From Endotrypanum monterogeii (lineage: Eukaryota > Euglenozoa > Kinetoplastea > Trypanosomatida > Trypanosomatidae), in contig CM007327.1 of the NCBI GenBank assembly GCA_000333855.2, forward strand, positions 313,486 to 377,485: a stretch of DNA of 64,000 nt, given 5' to 3'. The notes below the pieces were generated by a model. That model was not told where the DNA came from. It made no database searches and saw only the letters and a program-made list of their open reading frames with translations. A program made the translations under genes and the position numbers. This document shows positions 18,448 to 29,000 of the stretch, in pieces; within the stretch, counting starts at the first letter, position 1, and the number at the start of each line of letters is the position of its first letter.

Positions 18448-21159
18448 ATGCGGCGCCGTGGAGGCCGTACCGTGAGTTCCAACAGCACCGTAGTGGGCCC
18501 GGCGGATGCTGCTGTCACCTCGCCCAAGTCAGGTCTTCCCCTCACAGTTAGTAGTGCAAGCGTGCCTGTCGCTGCCGTTACTGGCGCAGCGTCGTCGTCA
18601 CTATCCGTGACGTCAGCTACACCGCTGTCGGGGAAAGATGATCCGGATATCGTTGGCAGCAATTTGGGTTCGAGCGCCATCGTAACAGATGTGCCGCCAC
18701 TGGATATCTTCTCGCGCTTCCAAAGCAAGCGGGCAGACTTCGAGGAGGACTGGATACTCTTGCAGGAGGATCCCGGGGCGAGGGATGCGAAGCCTCCGAT
18801 CGCTGCACATGTTGCAGATAAACTCCGCCGTCATCAGGCCCAGCTTGGTGCCACGCGTGCCGCCGCAGCTGCTGATCGAGCTCGACAGAACAAGGACCCA
18901 GTCGTGCCCTCGTCTGTGAGTGCGAAGGCAACGAGCGCCGTGATCACCAAGGGCTTCGATGCTGTTGCCACCGAGAGTCCGCCGTGCGCTCGCCGTGAGC
19001 GCCGCCCTGAGACGTACGATTCGGCGGAGGAAAGCACCGACGGCGGCGATAACCACAGCGGCAACGAGGACGATGAGTACGTGCCGGAGGATCGTGCTGC
19101 TTCGCAGTATAGACACCTGAAGAAGGCCAGGAAGGCTCCCACCACGGATTCGGACTACGCGGACGTGGTTCTCAGTGACGGTTCCTCATCGGAGAGTGGG
19201 CCTCTAGGTCAGAGTGGGGGCTCCACGGCGATTACGAGGGCGAGCACTGGCAAGGCCTCTCGGGTGGTCTCACCCACGCTCCCTTCCGGCGGTGAGGCTC
19301 AGCTGGAGGCGCAGTCTGAGCAGGAAGGTCTCTGCGGCGATTACTTGGATTTCCAGTCAACTACAGCCACAGGGAAAAGAGCGCTTGGCACCGATGCACT
19401 CGAGGCGACCGTGTATTTGCGTCCGTATGCTTCTCTATCCGATCAGCAGACGGAGAGGGGTTCCAGCAGCTCTCCTCGAGGTCAGGAGAAGCAGCGTCAG
19501 GCAACCTCTGTATCAAAGCAGGCGGATCAGTCTCATGCAGTGGTGGTGCCGCTATGGTGCATCAAGCGAATGAAGCAGCACGGTGGCTACTGCCGCGCCA
19601 GTCCCCTCATTGCCCTCCACCAGGAGATAACTGACCTCGTTGATTACCTCCGTCCCACAGAGGTGGAGGTGACGATGCGGCGCTACATCGAGAAGGAGAT
19701 TGGCAATCTTGTCGATCGACTGTGGCCTGGCAGCTCAGTGCTCGTCTATGGAAGCATGTACACGCACCTCCTATTGCCCCTCTCTGACCTCGATGTCACA
19801 CTTGTGGATGTTCCTGTGCCCGCTGAGGAGGCGCTCACCGCCTTGGCGAAGGAGATCGCCGACTCAGGGCTGTGCGAGAATGCGTACCCTCAACTTATTC
19901 TCAAGACGAAGGTACCGCTCATCAAATTTGTTCATAAGGAGTCACTCATCGATGTCGACATAAGTTTTGGGGCGGTGGATGGCAGGCGCAACTCCGAGTG
20001 CATCGTTCAATACATAAACATGTATCCAGAGGCATTGCCGCTTATCTTAGTGGTAAAGTACTTCATCGTGCAGCGCGGCATGCACGAGCCCTACCATGGA
20101 GGGCTGGGCAGCTACGCCGCCACGCTTCTGGTTGTTGCATTTCTACGACAGCACCCCATCTACACCACACACCCGGAGCAGCGGCCCATGACAGGGCTTG
20201 GCAGGTTGCTGACGGACTTCTTTCGCATGTGCGGTCAGTACTGGAACTACAGAAGGGTGGCCGTTTGTTTGGAGAATTTTTCTCTCTCGGGTCGCGAACA
20301 GGATGCAACGACGTCAGACGTGAACGACGGGGGTGACTTCCGTGTGCGTGCCGACTGTGGCGGGACAGGGGGCAGCTTCATGCAGTCACCGGTGTCCCCT
20401 AGCTCTCCACGCGGTCCCATCGGCCCGGCGCAGGCGTGGGTGGTGGATCCCGTCGACAGCTCCAACAACGCCGCCAGCTCGCTGCGACTCTTCCACTCAC
20501 TTTCTTCAATGTTTGCCTACGCCTACCAAGCGTTGGCGGTCGACTTTGAGAGTGCTCCGGCGGATGTGGCGCCAACGTCGCCTACGTCATCTTCGCCTCC
20601 GTCGTCGCCGTCTTCTAATGACATCAGTCGACGCCCCACCCTGCTCTCCCGTATTTTCCACTCGGATGCGGAGATGGTATACCGTCGGCAGGCCATCGCT
20701 GCCGCATACGAGCGGCTGAAGAAGGAGATGCCAGCGTTCATGAAGGAGGTGCAGAGCTTCCGGCGTGAGGCGGACGCTCCGATGCTTCAGAAAAACACTG
20801 ACAGTGTGGCGCACAGCTGGCGCGCTCGGCGTCTTGTTCGACGCGAGGGGGAGCCATTTCTGTTTCCACAGCAGCGAAACGTGACAACACTGGAGGAACG
20901 CCTGGCATTGTCGCGTCTGCGAGAGTCGCTCTCTCCACCTTCAGAGGTCCACAAACTCGGCACGGGGAAGCGCCAGCGCGAGGCTGAGCCTGTGGGAAGA
21001 GAGAACGATGCGCGTAAGGGTCTTCGAGAGCGCTCCATGTCATCTTATCACGACAGTGTACACTCACCCTCGCACTCCAGCGACTCGGAGAGCAACGCCA
21101 GCTCAGTGCGCGTGGATGTCACGAGACAAACGGAGCGGTCACGGAGGATACGACAATAG
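18448..21159 (+). CDS. Non-canonical poly(A) polymerase, TRF4/PAPD5 type
   Basis: This 903-residue protein carries a DNA polymerase beta-like nucleotidyltransferase core of the TRF4/PAPD5 class, which adds short A tails to nuclear RNAs for exosome decay as part of TRAMP-like complexes. The first 330 residues or so are acidic and low-complexity. The catalytic core starts near residue 365. The signature GS (435-436) is followed by the two metal-binding Asp residues in SDLDV (D447, D449), and the third Asp is D504 in DVDISFG. A central-domain match follows with LILVVKYFIVQRGMHEPYHGGLGSY-like sequence and a PAP-associated region with LTDFFRMCGQYWNY. A low-complexity insert splits the latter region. 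The ATG at 18448 was chosen over an in-frame GTG at 18424. Compared with RNA-editing TUTases, the DVDISF and HGGLGSY signatures favour TRF4. It is probably the trypanosomatid ncPAP1 counterpart, which a synteny check could confirm. Confidence 0.88.
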   Translation: MRRRGGRTVSSNSTVVGPADAAVTSPKSGLPLTVSSASVPVAAVTGAASSSLSVTSATPLSGKDDPDIVGSNLGSSAIVTDVPPLDIFSRFQSKRADFEEDWILLQEDPGARDAKPPIAAHVADKLRRHQAQLGATRAAAAADRARQNKDPVVPSSVSAKATSAVITKGFDAVATESPPCARRERRPETYDSAEESTDGGDNHSGNEDDEYVPEDRAASQYRHLKKARKAPTTDSDYADVVLSDGSSSESGPLGQSGGSTAITRASTGKASRVVSPTLPSGGEAQLEAQSEQEGLCGDYLDFQSTTATGKRALGTDALEATVYLRPYASLSDQQTERGSSSSPRGQEKQRQATSVSKQADQSHAVVVPLWCIKRMKQHGGYCRASPLIALHQEITDLVDYLRPTEVEVTMRRYIEKEIGNLVDRLWPGSSVLVYGSMYTHLLLPLSDLDVTLVDVPVPAEEALTALAKEIADSGLCENAYPQLILKTKVPLIKFVHKESLIDVDISFGAVDGRRNSECIVQYINMYPEALPLILVVKYFIVQRGMHEPYHGGLGSYAATLLVVAFLRQHPIYTTHPEQRPMTGLGRLLTDFFRMCGQYWNYRRVAVCLENFSLSGREQDATTSDVNDGGDFRVRADCGGTGGSFMQSPVSPSSPRGPIGPAQAWVVDPVDSSNNAASSLRLFHSLSSMFAYAYQALAVDFESAPADVAPTSPTSSSPPSSPSSNDISRRPTLLSRIFHSDAEMVYRRQAIAAAYERLKKEMPAFMKEVQSFRREADAPMLQKNTDSVAHSWRARRLVRREGEPFLFPQQRNVTTLEERLALSRLRESLSPPSEVHKLGTGKRQREAEPVGRENDARKGLRERSMSSYHDSVHSPSHSSDSESNASSVRVDVTRQTERSRRIRQ

Positions 21160-21580
21160 GAAGGAAAACATTTTTTGTTTCATCTCGCTGGCGTTACGGG
21201 GCTGGGGTAGCTGCTCCATATTCTTTTTGTGCCCGCGACAAGCGCACAGAAGCTTCAGGGATCGATTCCCCCGCGAAGACTACGGTGTACAACTGTACAC
21301 GGAGGGGGAACATAGGGTGAGAGAGAGAGGGGGGGGTAAGGTAAGGTGGGGGAGAGACTCTTGCCGATGCGGCGATGTGTCCTCATCTCCACCAAAGTCA
21401 ACAAAAATTGATGCACACAGGCCATTTTTTTTTTTCAATTTTTATGTGTGTTTATGTCCTTCTGTGTGACGCGTGAGGTGAATGTTGTGTCGCGATATGT
21501 GTTGTGGTGGTGTGGTGTGGTGTGTCTAACCCTTCGAGGAACAACGCGAGGATGTTGTGTGTCTGTTGTGTGTCTGTGTG

Positions 21581-21614
<34 letters not shown>

Positions 21615-22236
21615 CTTTCTTCTCTCTTTCGTAACTGGACACACCGCCTTCGTTATACAGATATATATATATATATATATATATGTAAATGATAATACTA
21701 GGAAGTGAGCATATTCTTTGTCGATGGAGACAGTCACTCAGTCACTATGATTCCACTACGCGCCTCCCTTCCGCTTTTTCCCATCGCACAAGTGTGACCT
21801 CGGTGGTCTTCGGGCCTTCATAGGCTCTCAGTGTCTGCCCCTTCGGGGTACGCCATGCACCACATAAAAAAGAAGGGGTCACACACGCGCACGCGCGCAT
21901 TGATGCACGGATAGATGTATATGTCTATAAATCAACTCAGAACAACTCCACCTCCCTCCCTCTTTTTTCCCACTTGCGTGCATGGCTTGTTGCATAAATA
22001 TATCTGTATGCGTGGGGGATGTGAGCACAAACGCGATAAATGGGGACAGTGCTTCTACTTTTGCCTCGTTTTTTTTTTTCTTTCTCCATCGCCTACAGAG
22101 AATACACACCACAACAGTACTCCACCAAGCTCGATATTCACGCCTCCCCCCCTCCTCCCCTCCCTCCCTCCCTCCCTCCCCCCCTCAGGGTTTGGTTCCT
22201 AATCGTATCGAGGCCTGAGAGAAAACACAAACAATC
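21160..22236. other. Intergenic region before centrin
   Basis: No gene is seen. It contains a G-rich patch (21330-21352), (GT)n at 21581-21611, (TA)n at 21660-21684, and a long C/T tract just before the centrin acceptor. A short 7-bp inverted repeat (GTGTACA/TGTACAC) lies near 21285. Confidence 0.6.
22144..22188 (+). promoter_or_regulatory. Trans-splice acceptor for centrin
   Basis: An almost uninterrupted C/T tract runs from 22144 to 22186 and ends in AG at 22187-22188. The predicted 5'UTR is 48 nt to the ATG at 22237. It is one of the clearest acceptors in the window. Confidence 0.7.
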
Positions 22237-22818
22237 ATGAGCATGGCAAGTACGGCGACGGGGCAGCCGCCCGCCTCCGTATCGAATACCAACTTTGAGC
22301 TCACTCCAGAGCAACTAGAGGAAATCCGTGAGGCTTTTGATCTTTTTGATACGGATGGGAGTGGCACCATCGATGCACGGGAGATGCGCATTGCCATGCG
22401 CGCGCTTGGTTTTGAGCCCCGCAAAGAGGAGCTCCAGCAGCTGATCAGTGGCGTCAGCGGTGGTGTCAGCGGTAGTGCCAGCGGCAGCAACTCGTTGTCT
22501 GCTGGGCAGTCGAGCGGCCCCGGCAACGCGGGCTCGAGCAATGATTTGATTACTTTTTCACAGTTTGTGCAGATCATGACACGTAAAATGTCTCAGCGAG
22601 ACTCACGCGAAGAGATGGTGAAGGCGTTCGTTCTTTTCGACCAGGACGGGACTGGGAAGATTACCTTCGACAACTTGAAGCGCGTCGCGGTGGAGCTTGG
22701 CGAGAACATGACAGATACCGAGCTCCAGGAAATGATCGACGAAGCGGATCGAGATGGGGACGGCGAGGTAAGCGAAGAGGAATTTCTCCGCCTCATGAAA
22801 AAGACGTCTCTCTACTAG
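22237..22818 (+). CDS. Centrin (EF-hand protein) with insertion in the second EF-hand
   Basis: This 193-residue protein is a centrin, a calcium-binding protein of basal bodies and flagellar or bilobe structures that is needed for organelle duplication in trypanosomatids. The centrin signature [20 protein letters not shown] opens the first EF-hand, with loop [12 protein letters not shown] at 38-49. EF-hand 3 ([12 protein letters not shown], 135-146) and EF-hand 4 ([12 protein letters not shown], 171-182) look competent. The second EF-hand is interrupted: after KEELQQLI (64-70) comes a Gly/Ser-rich stretch of about 30 residues (71-101), then [15 protein letters not shown], which is the exiting helix. 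The usual loop acids are missing. Length is slightly more than the usual 150-180. Centrin is preferred over calmodulin because of the N-terminal extension and the [14 protein letters not shown] motif. Which centrin isoform it is would need a tree. Confidence 0.93.
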   Translation: MSMASTATGQPPASVSNTNFELTPEQLEEIREAFDLFDTDGSGTIDAREMRIAMRALGFEPRKEELQQLISGVSGGVSGSASGSNSLSAGQSSGPGNAGSSNDLITFSQFVQIMTRKMSQRDSREEMVKAFVLFDQDGTGKITFDNLKRVAVELGENMTDTELQEMIDEADRDGDGEVSEEEFLRLMKKTSLY

Positions 22819-23695
22819 GAAAAAAAAATGTCCCAGCGTAGAGGGATGTGTGTGTGTGTGTGTTGTGGTGGCGGTGATGGGGGCAAATGTGTACCTGGCA
22901 CGGCCCTGTGCGCCTGTGGCTGCACATCCCCCCTCCCCCCCCTCACACACACATACACACTGACGCACACACCATCTGTGTAGAACGAGTTGAACGCCTT
23001 CTGTCTTGTATTTGGTTCAGCCTCGCTATTATAATGAGTGCTGGACATTGTCTCGCGTGTCTACTGCTGGTGCTGTTTTGTGTGTGTATATACACACACA
23101 CACACACACACACAGTAACTGATGTACAGTAGGATGTCTACCTGTCATATGCGTGCGTGGTCGACCGTGACACCACGACAAGTTGTTGCCCCCCCACTAC
23201 ACACACACACACGCACACAGTCGCATCACCTCTTCAGGAGACTTCCCTCTTACCGCGTGTGTGCGTGTGTGTGTGTGTGTGTGTGCAACGTTGCTTTGTG
23301 CTAACAGCGACATGCTAGCGTTTTTTTTTTTTTTTTGCCACGTTGGTTTTTCAACTCTCAAATCCTTTCTCCTAAGCACTCGCGCATATTTTCATTTTTT
23401 CTCCTCCGCGCTAAGGGGAGTGAAGGCCAAGGTACGTATGCGCACCAGCCCATCATACGCCACACTTTTGCCTCGGCGTGACCCTCCCTCGCCTACGCCC
23501 CTAATTCTTCCGCCTCTTCTTCCGCCTCCGCCTCCTCCTCTGAAATTATGTGCTGTCTGCACCTATCATCTGTTCTTTTTCCCCTGAAAAAAAATATATA
23601 TATATATATATATAAACTCAATTTTTTCTGGTTTCGGCATTTTTGTTTGCGCTCGGAAAAGTCTTTCCTTCAATGCAGACTTGTCCCTCTCCCTC
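22819..23695. other. Intergenic microsatellite-rich stretch after centrin
   Basis: I see no gene. It holds GT/CA repeats (22848-22862, 23091-23115, 23261-23285), a T run near 23320-23336, a CCT/CCG-rich patch (23505-23540) and (TA)n at 23595-23613. Confidence 0.6.
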
Positions 23696-25952
23696 CTAAC
23701 AGCCCTGCCATCGCATCTTGCTAGTCAGCCTACAGGAATGTCTTCGTGTGTCGGGAGTGTGCTTCGAGCAGGCCCGTAGAGGGGAGGGGTGGGGAGGCGA
23801 GGGTGCGTGCACTAACCTTTCCGTACTTCGACAGCTGTATACGGCTTTAAAATATATATATATATATATATATATATTCTTTCCAGCTTGCGGGTCCTTT
23901 CGCGCCATTTTCGTTCCCCTCCGTGCGGCGTGTGTAGAGGGTTCGGTGGCACCAGCTACGCCCATTGATCTACCTATATCGTCGAATGACGTGCTGCTTC
24001 TGTTTCCGTGCAGCTCTACTTGCTCATCGTCGTCATCAGGTGTTTCACAGCAGATGCGCTTCAGTAGCGCTTTTGAGATGTATCCAGGCATCGCTGCGAC
24101 TCTCAGAGATTTCATCATCACGGTGACGATATCGCTGGCCTTGTATATGCATCCGTCATCCGTGTGGCTTTCCCCAACAGCCTCCCTAGGGCATCGCCCC
24201 AGGTGACGACCCAAGTGGCGCTGACACAGACTGCAATATCCCATGATAGCAGCGGGGCAGTCGAATCATTGTTGCTGGGCGCCAAACGTTGCGCGTCCGT
24301 CATCTACCTCGATACCACTTTGGGGGGGGGGTGCTCGGTGGTCGTGAAGTGCATCACCGGTGAACTCTTCTCACACCGCTTCACGTGTCGGTGGACCGTC
24401 TGTGGTGGTGGTAACAGGATTTCTTGACTTCACTTGCCCCCCCCCCCTCCTCCGCTCAGTAGCTGCTCCAGCTTGGGTCGGCCACTGCTTTTTCTTTCGT
24501 TGTATTCTTTCGTAGTGAAGCCCACGAATTAGATGGCCACTGTCGATGTAAAGCTGATCCCCTTCCTCAGACGCCTCGGTGGGTATTGAGTGCACCCATC
24601 GCTCTGGAGCGGGCGCGAAAAAAAAAAAGTACAGCAGCGGTGGTGGTGCCGGCAGCTGCGTGTGTCCACAGGCAAGCGGGGGGGGAGAATGAAGGTGATC
24701 AATATGCAGGCATAACACTGCCGGGCGCGGTTGATCCTAGGCTGCTACCCTGTGCAGGGTTGATATCACACCAGCCACCACGTCTGTGGCGGTCGTCTTT
24801 GGGGCTGCCAAGTACGTTTCTGTGACCGCGCGACTCGAATGCTGTGGACGCCGATACCCTTCACTTTCCTTCTTCTTGAGACAAAAAAATCGACAGCCGC
24901 ACACTGATTGCATCGGGCCTCTTGAGCTCCCTATCGGTCCCTCCTTTGGTTTATTTTTCTCGGCTCTGTGGATCTGTATCCCAGTCGCTTCGTTGGTCAT
25001 CACGAGGGTTGATCTGACAACGACCATGGTCAGCAACCGTGGCACTGGTGTGCTGCCATTATCTTCCAAGCGTCTCCTGTGCTGCTCTTATTGCTCACGT
25101 GCACTACTCATCGGCAGTGAGGTGACTGTGGTGTACATGTACACACACACACACACACCTCCCTGAGCCTGCCTCCGTGAAGTGGTACAGCTCCGCACTG
25201 ATTCACGGGTTCGGTGAGGTGATGGGGTGGGGGGAGGGGCAGCGCTTCTATGGGTTAGACAATCACTGCAGCTGCGGCAGGAACTTGTCCCTGAAGAGGG
25301 AGCGTTGGAGAAATTCATGATACCCTTGCTTATCTGCTGCTGGCCTTCAACATAGTTGTGGTCTCCCGCGGCGGTACCTCTGAGTGCTGTGCATTCCGGT
25401 GCTTCGATATGGATAACCTTCTCTGACACATGCACCCAAATTCCCTGCGTGATGAGAGCAGCTGTATTCGTCTGTCTATCGCCACTCAGTCCATTCCCTA
25501 AAGGCTACAGAGTGCAGCCCTTTCCTTCTCCTTCGGCTTTGACGTCGACTGGCTGCACCAGGTAGCCATTCTTGCGCTCTCACTGGGAATCAGAGGAGAT
25601 GTCCAAGGATCTATGCGCTCTCTTCGACGTGTGTGTGTGTATCCACGACAGCCGCGCCCCTGTCGACCCATGCTCGCTCTCTTGTATGATGTACATCGCT
25701 GACTACTTCTCTACACCTCTTTGCCTCTGCGATTCAATTCCTTTGATCCATTTCGGCCTACACTTAACGTCACTGACGCACTACACCTTGAAGATCATCA
25801 GCCCTCGTCTTTTCAGAAGCGTATCCACGATCACCAGACCCCAGGGTCGGCGGGCTTGGATCAAAGTAGCATCAGCCACTAAGAAGTGTCTGCAATTTGT
25901 GTCTGTGCCTGTGGGTTTCTCGTACTCCGCTGCCAACGCCGAACTCAGCTAG
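23696..25952. pseudogene. Possible decayed coding region, strand undecided
   Basis: This stretch has a more even base composition than the other intergenic DNA and is depleted of stop codons in one - strand frame. Reading down from 25948 to 23696, I find eight internal stops in about 750 codons, where random DNA of this composition would give around thirty. Open segments in that single frame are 25435-25091, 25066-24740, 24718-24374 and 24244-23699. The + strand frame whose third positions overlap these also has long open segments (23718-24206, 24786-25166, 25356-25565, 25572-25952), but about fifteen stops overall, mostly between 24207 and 24780. The + strand would fit the direction of the neighbours; the - frame has fewer stops. 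I recognise no protein family on either strand. It could be an old gene or a degenerate retroposon remnant. This is my own frame reading, not a similarity result. Confidence 0.3.
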
Positions 25953-26067
25953 TGTTCCCCCCTAATATTTTCCGCAAAGCACTGACGCCACCGTTAGACA
26001 AGTTCGCATATCTTTCTGCGCGTTACTCAGCGAAGGGGTAGTGTGTGAGGAGCGGAGGGCTGAGGCG

Positions 26068-29000
26068 ATGCAGGCGAGTGACCATGTCTACACGGCAAAC
26101 GAGCTCTGCAGCGTCATATCGAGTATACTGCACGTAGTCGACAATGCAGAGCGTCGCCGAAGCGAAGCGGAGCTCACGAGGGCGCTTCAGCAACCCCCGA
26201 ATATTGGTCAGCTGGTGACGATCCTCTGCGGTGCTCCAGATGGCACGCCGTCCACTGCGCCGGCTGGTGTTCGCCAGATGGCTGCAGTTTTGTTGCGCAA
26301 GCGGATCTTCTCTCTCTGGCGTGTGTTGACCACTGAGCAGCAACAGCAGCTGCGCCAAATGCTGCTGCATCGGTTGGGCGACGAGGTGACACGCTCAATT
26401 CGTTTCGCCATCGCACATGTCGTCACACGACTGGCGAAGGCAGACGCTAACCGCGGCGGTGGCGGGTGGCCAGAGCTGCAACAGGCGATTCGTGCTGCCA
26501 CCGAGGACACACGAGTAGAGATGCGCGAGTTGGCGATGGTTCTGCTTTACAGCTTCGGCGAAGTATTCTCGGAGGAGAACGCGCTTAGCGGCTTGGCGGC
26601 TGAGTCTGTTATTCGCGGTCTGAGCGATGGCGAGACGGTGGTGCAGTCCGCAGCAGTCAAGGCGGCCATGGTGCTGCTACCAGCCCTGCACGAACACCCC
26701 AGTGTCCGCAACGCGTTTCTCTCCCACCTCGTACCAGCGTGTATTGGTGTGCTTGAGGGCGGGGCAGGCGTGGAGGCAAGGGTGCCGCTGCGCATCAGTG
26801 TGCTCGACCTACTGGAGCAACTTTTCGGTGACTTATCTGTGAAGAAGTATGGTGGCATTATTCACGATCTGACGCACGCGCTTATTCGGGTCATGGCTGA
26901 TCCACAGCACCACGCACGCGTCCGCGAGAATTGTGGGACAGCGTTGGGGCAGCTGACAACTCTAAAACCCAAGTTCGTGGCGGCGTCCGGACTGCTGGAG
27001 CCGCTAGTGCAGGTGTGTCTTGGGCTCATGTCGGAGGATGACACAATTTCCCTTGCGGATCAGGGGAACGGTCATATGAGCGACGAAGATGATGTGGACA
27101 ATAGCGATGATGATGCGGACATGCTGCACACCACATCCCCCTGCATGGTGGGGGGTCGACTGCTAAGTGCGCTTGCCACGACGGTGGCTAGCAAGACGTT
27201 CACCGGGGTTCTTCTGCCGTACATCTCGAGAGTCACAGACGCCCCGGCAGGCGTGGACGCCCGCACCCGCAAGGCCGCCATGATCGCTCTTGCGTGCCTT
27301 GCCGAGGGACACCCCAGCTACCTGCGTCGCCGCGTGCGGTATATCCTGACGGTGACGCGTGGCTTTCTGAATGATGTGGACTCGATACCGCGCGAGGCTG
27401 CGGCGTTTTCCCTTTCCTACTTCTGTGCACACCTGCAGCCAGAGATCCTAGTGCACCACGACAAGCTTTTGCCGATGGTGGTGCCACTGCTCACGGACCC
27501 GAACGACCTCGTGCGTCGACGCATTGCCCAGGCGCTGGACACTTTGTGCGAAAACCTGAAGGAGGACCTCGACCGCTACGTGCCGACGCTGTTGCCGGCC
27601 GTGATGGAGGCTATTCCGGTTAGCTCGCTCGAAACACAGTGCCGCTTGTGTGGTGTGCTCTCCTCCATGGGCATGACGCACTCGGCTTCTTTCGCAAGCC
27701 GGGGCCCAGAGCTGCTCGAGACGCTGCGACAGCCTTTCCAGTTCAGCACACCAGAGACGCTGGCGCTTCGGGCGCAGGCAACGGAGACCGTTGGAGTCGT
27801 TGGTTCCGCGATGGGCCGCGCTGCCTTCGCCCCGTACCTCCCCTTCTTTATGCAGGAGGTGGTGGCGAACCTACGCACTCGTCACGCCGCGGTGCGAGAA
27901 CACAGTTTTGGATTCCTGGCGAACATGTGCGAGTTGTTTCACGAAGACTTCGCGCTCTACCTGAACGACTCTATCCAGTGTGCCCTCGAGACGATTGCCG
28001 AGGACCGGGCGGTATATAAGAACAAGCATCTGCTAGCGAGCGACAGTTGTGGTGGGGCGTTGTCTGCCTTTGCCGCTTGGAAGGACGACGAGGACGAGGA
28101 CGAGGACGACGACAACGGCGGTGGTGGTGGTGAGTGCAGCGACGAGGATGGCGGCGACGACGCTGAGGAGATTCATCTGCGTGTGCGCACCGCCGATGTC
28201 GAGGAAAAGTCGGCTGCTGTGTATTGCGTGGGCGTTTTCGCAGACGTGATGATGGGTCAGCTGGGGGAGGAGCAGGCGGCGGCGTGTTGGGAGGCGCTGA
28301 CGGGGTTGGACTCACATTATTACCCAAATATTCGTTCCAATGCTCTTACTGCCCTGGCGAAGCTGGCCAAAGCGTCTGCTGGTCTCCCTGCAGAGGAGAT
28401 GCAGGCGCGCAGCCGGGCCGCCGTAGTGGCGGGAGGCGCCGGTGCTGCCGGCAGCAGTGGGGGCGCTGTGCACGACATTCTTCCGCTGCATGTGCGCGAT
28501 CGCCTCGACGAATTACTGGGCTTGCTATTCCGCACTATCGAGGAGGAGGACACAGAGCGTGAAGTCGTCGGAGCCGCGTGCGAGGCGGTTACGATCCTAA
28601 TGAATTACTTTGGTACCCAATGCGCCATCGACGGCCCAGATGCGTTACTGCGGGATGTCGTGCAGCTGCTACGCGGGACAATGCCGTGCCAGCGCTCTGG
28701 CGACGACGGCGATGATGCCAGCGACGAGGGTGACATCGATCAAATGAGCTTCGGAGAGTATCAGCAGAGGAAAAAAAATTCTCCCGATGCCGTCCAGGCG
28801 TCCTACTGCTTACATGGAAAGGATCCGTTTTTCCGCTGCGTCGACGAGGCGGCCGAGGCACAGGCCTCCGCAATTATGTCTGCGATGGTTCAACACGAAC
28901 AAAACGGTGTTGCTGCTGCTCCACCAGCCACGCCGCCTCCGCCATCCGCTGAGCTCCCCCCGTGGTACACACTCGTTGGACCAGAGATGGTGACGCATCA

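Noticed and set aside
26041..26067. In-frame GTG upstream of the importin ATG (also GTG/TTG upstream of the SNARE, poly(A) polymerase, WD-repeat, PP1 inhibitor and PFK-2 starts)
   Set aside because: Trypanosomatid nuclear genes start at ATG, so the first in-frame ATG was used in each case.
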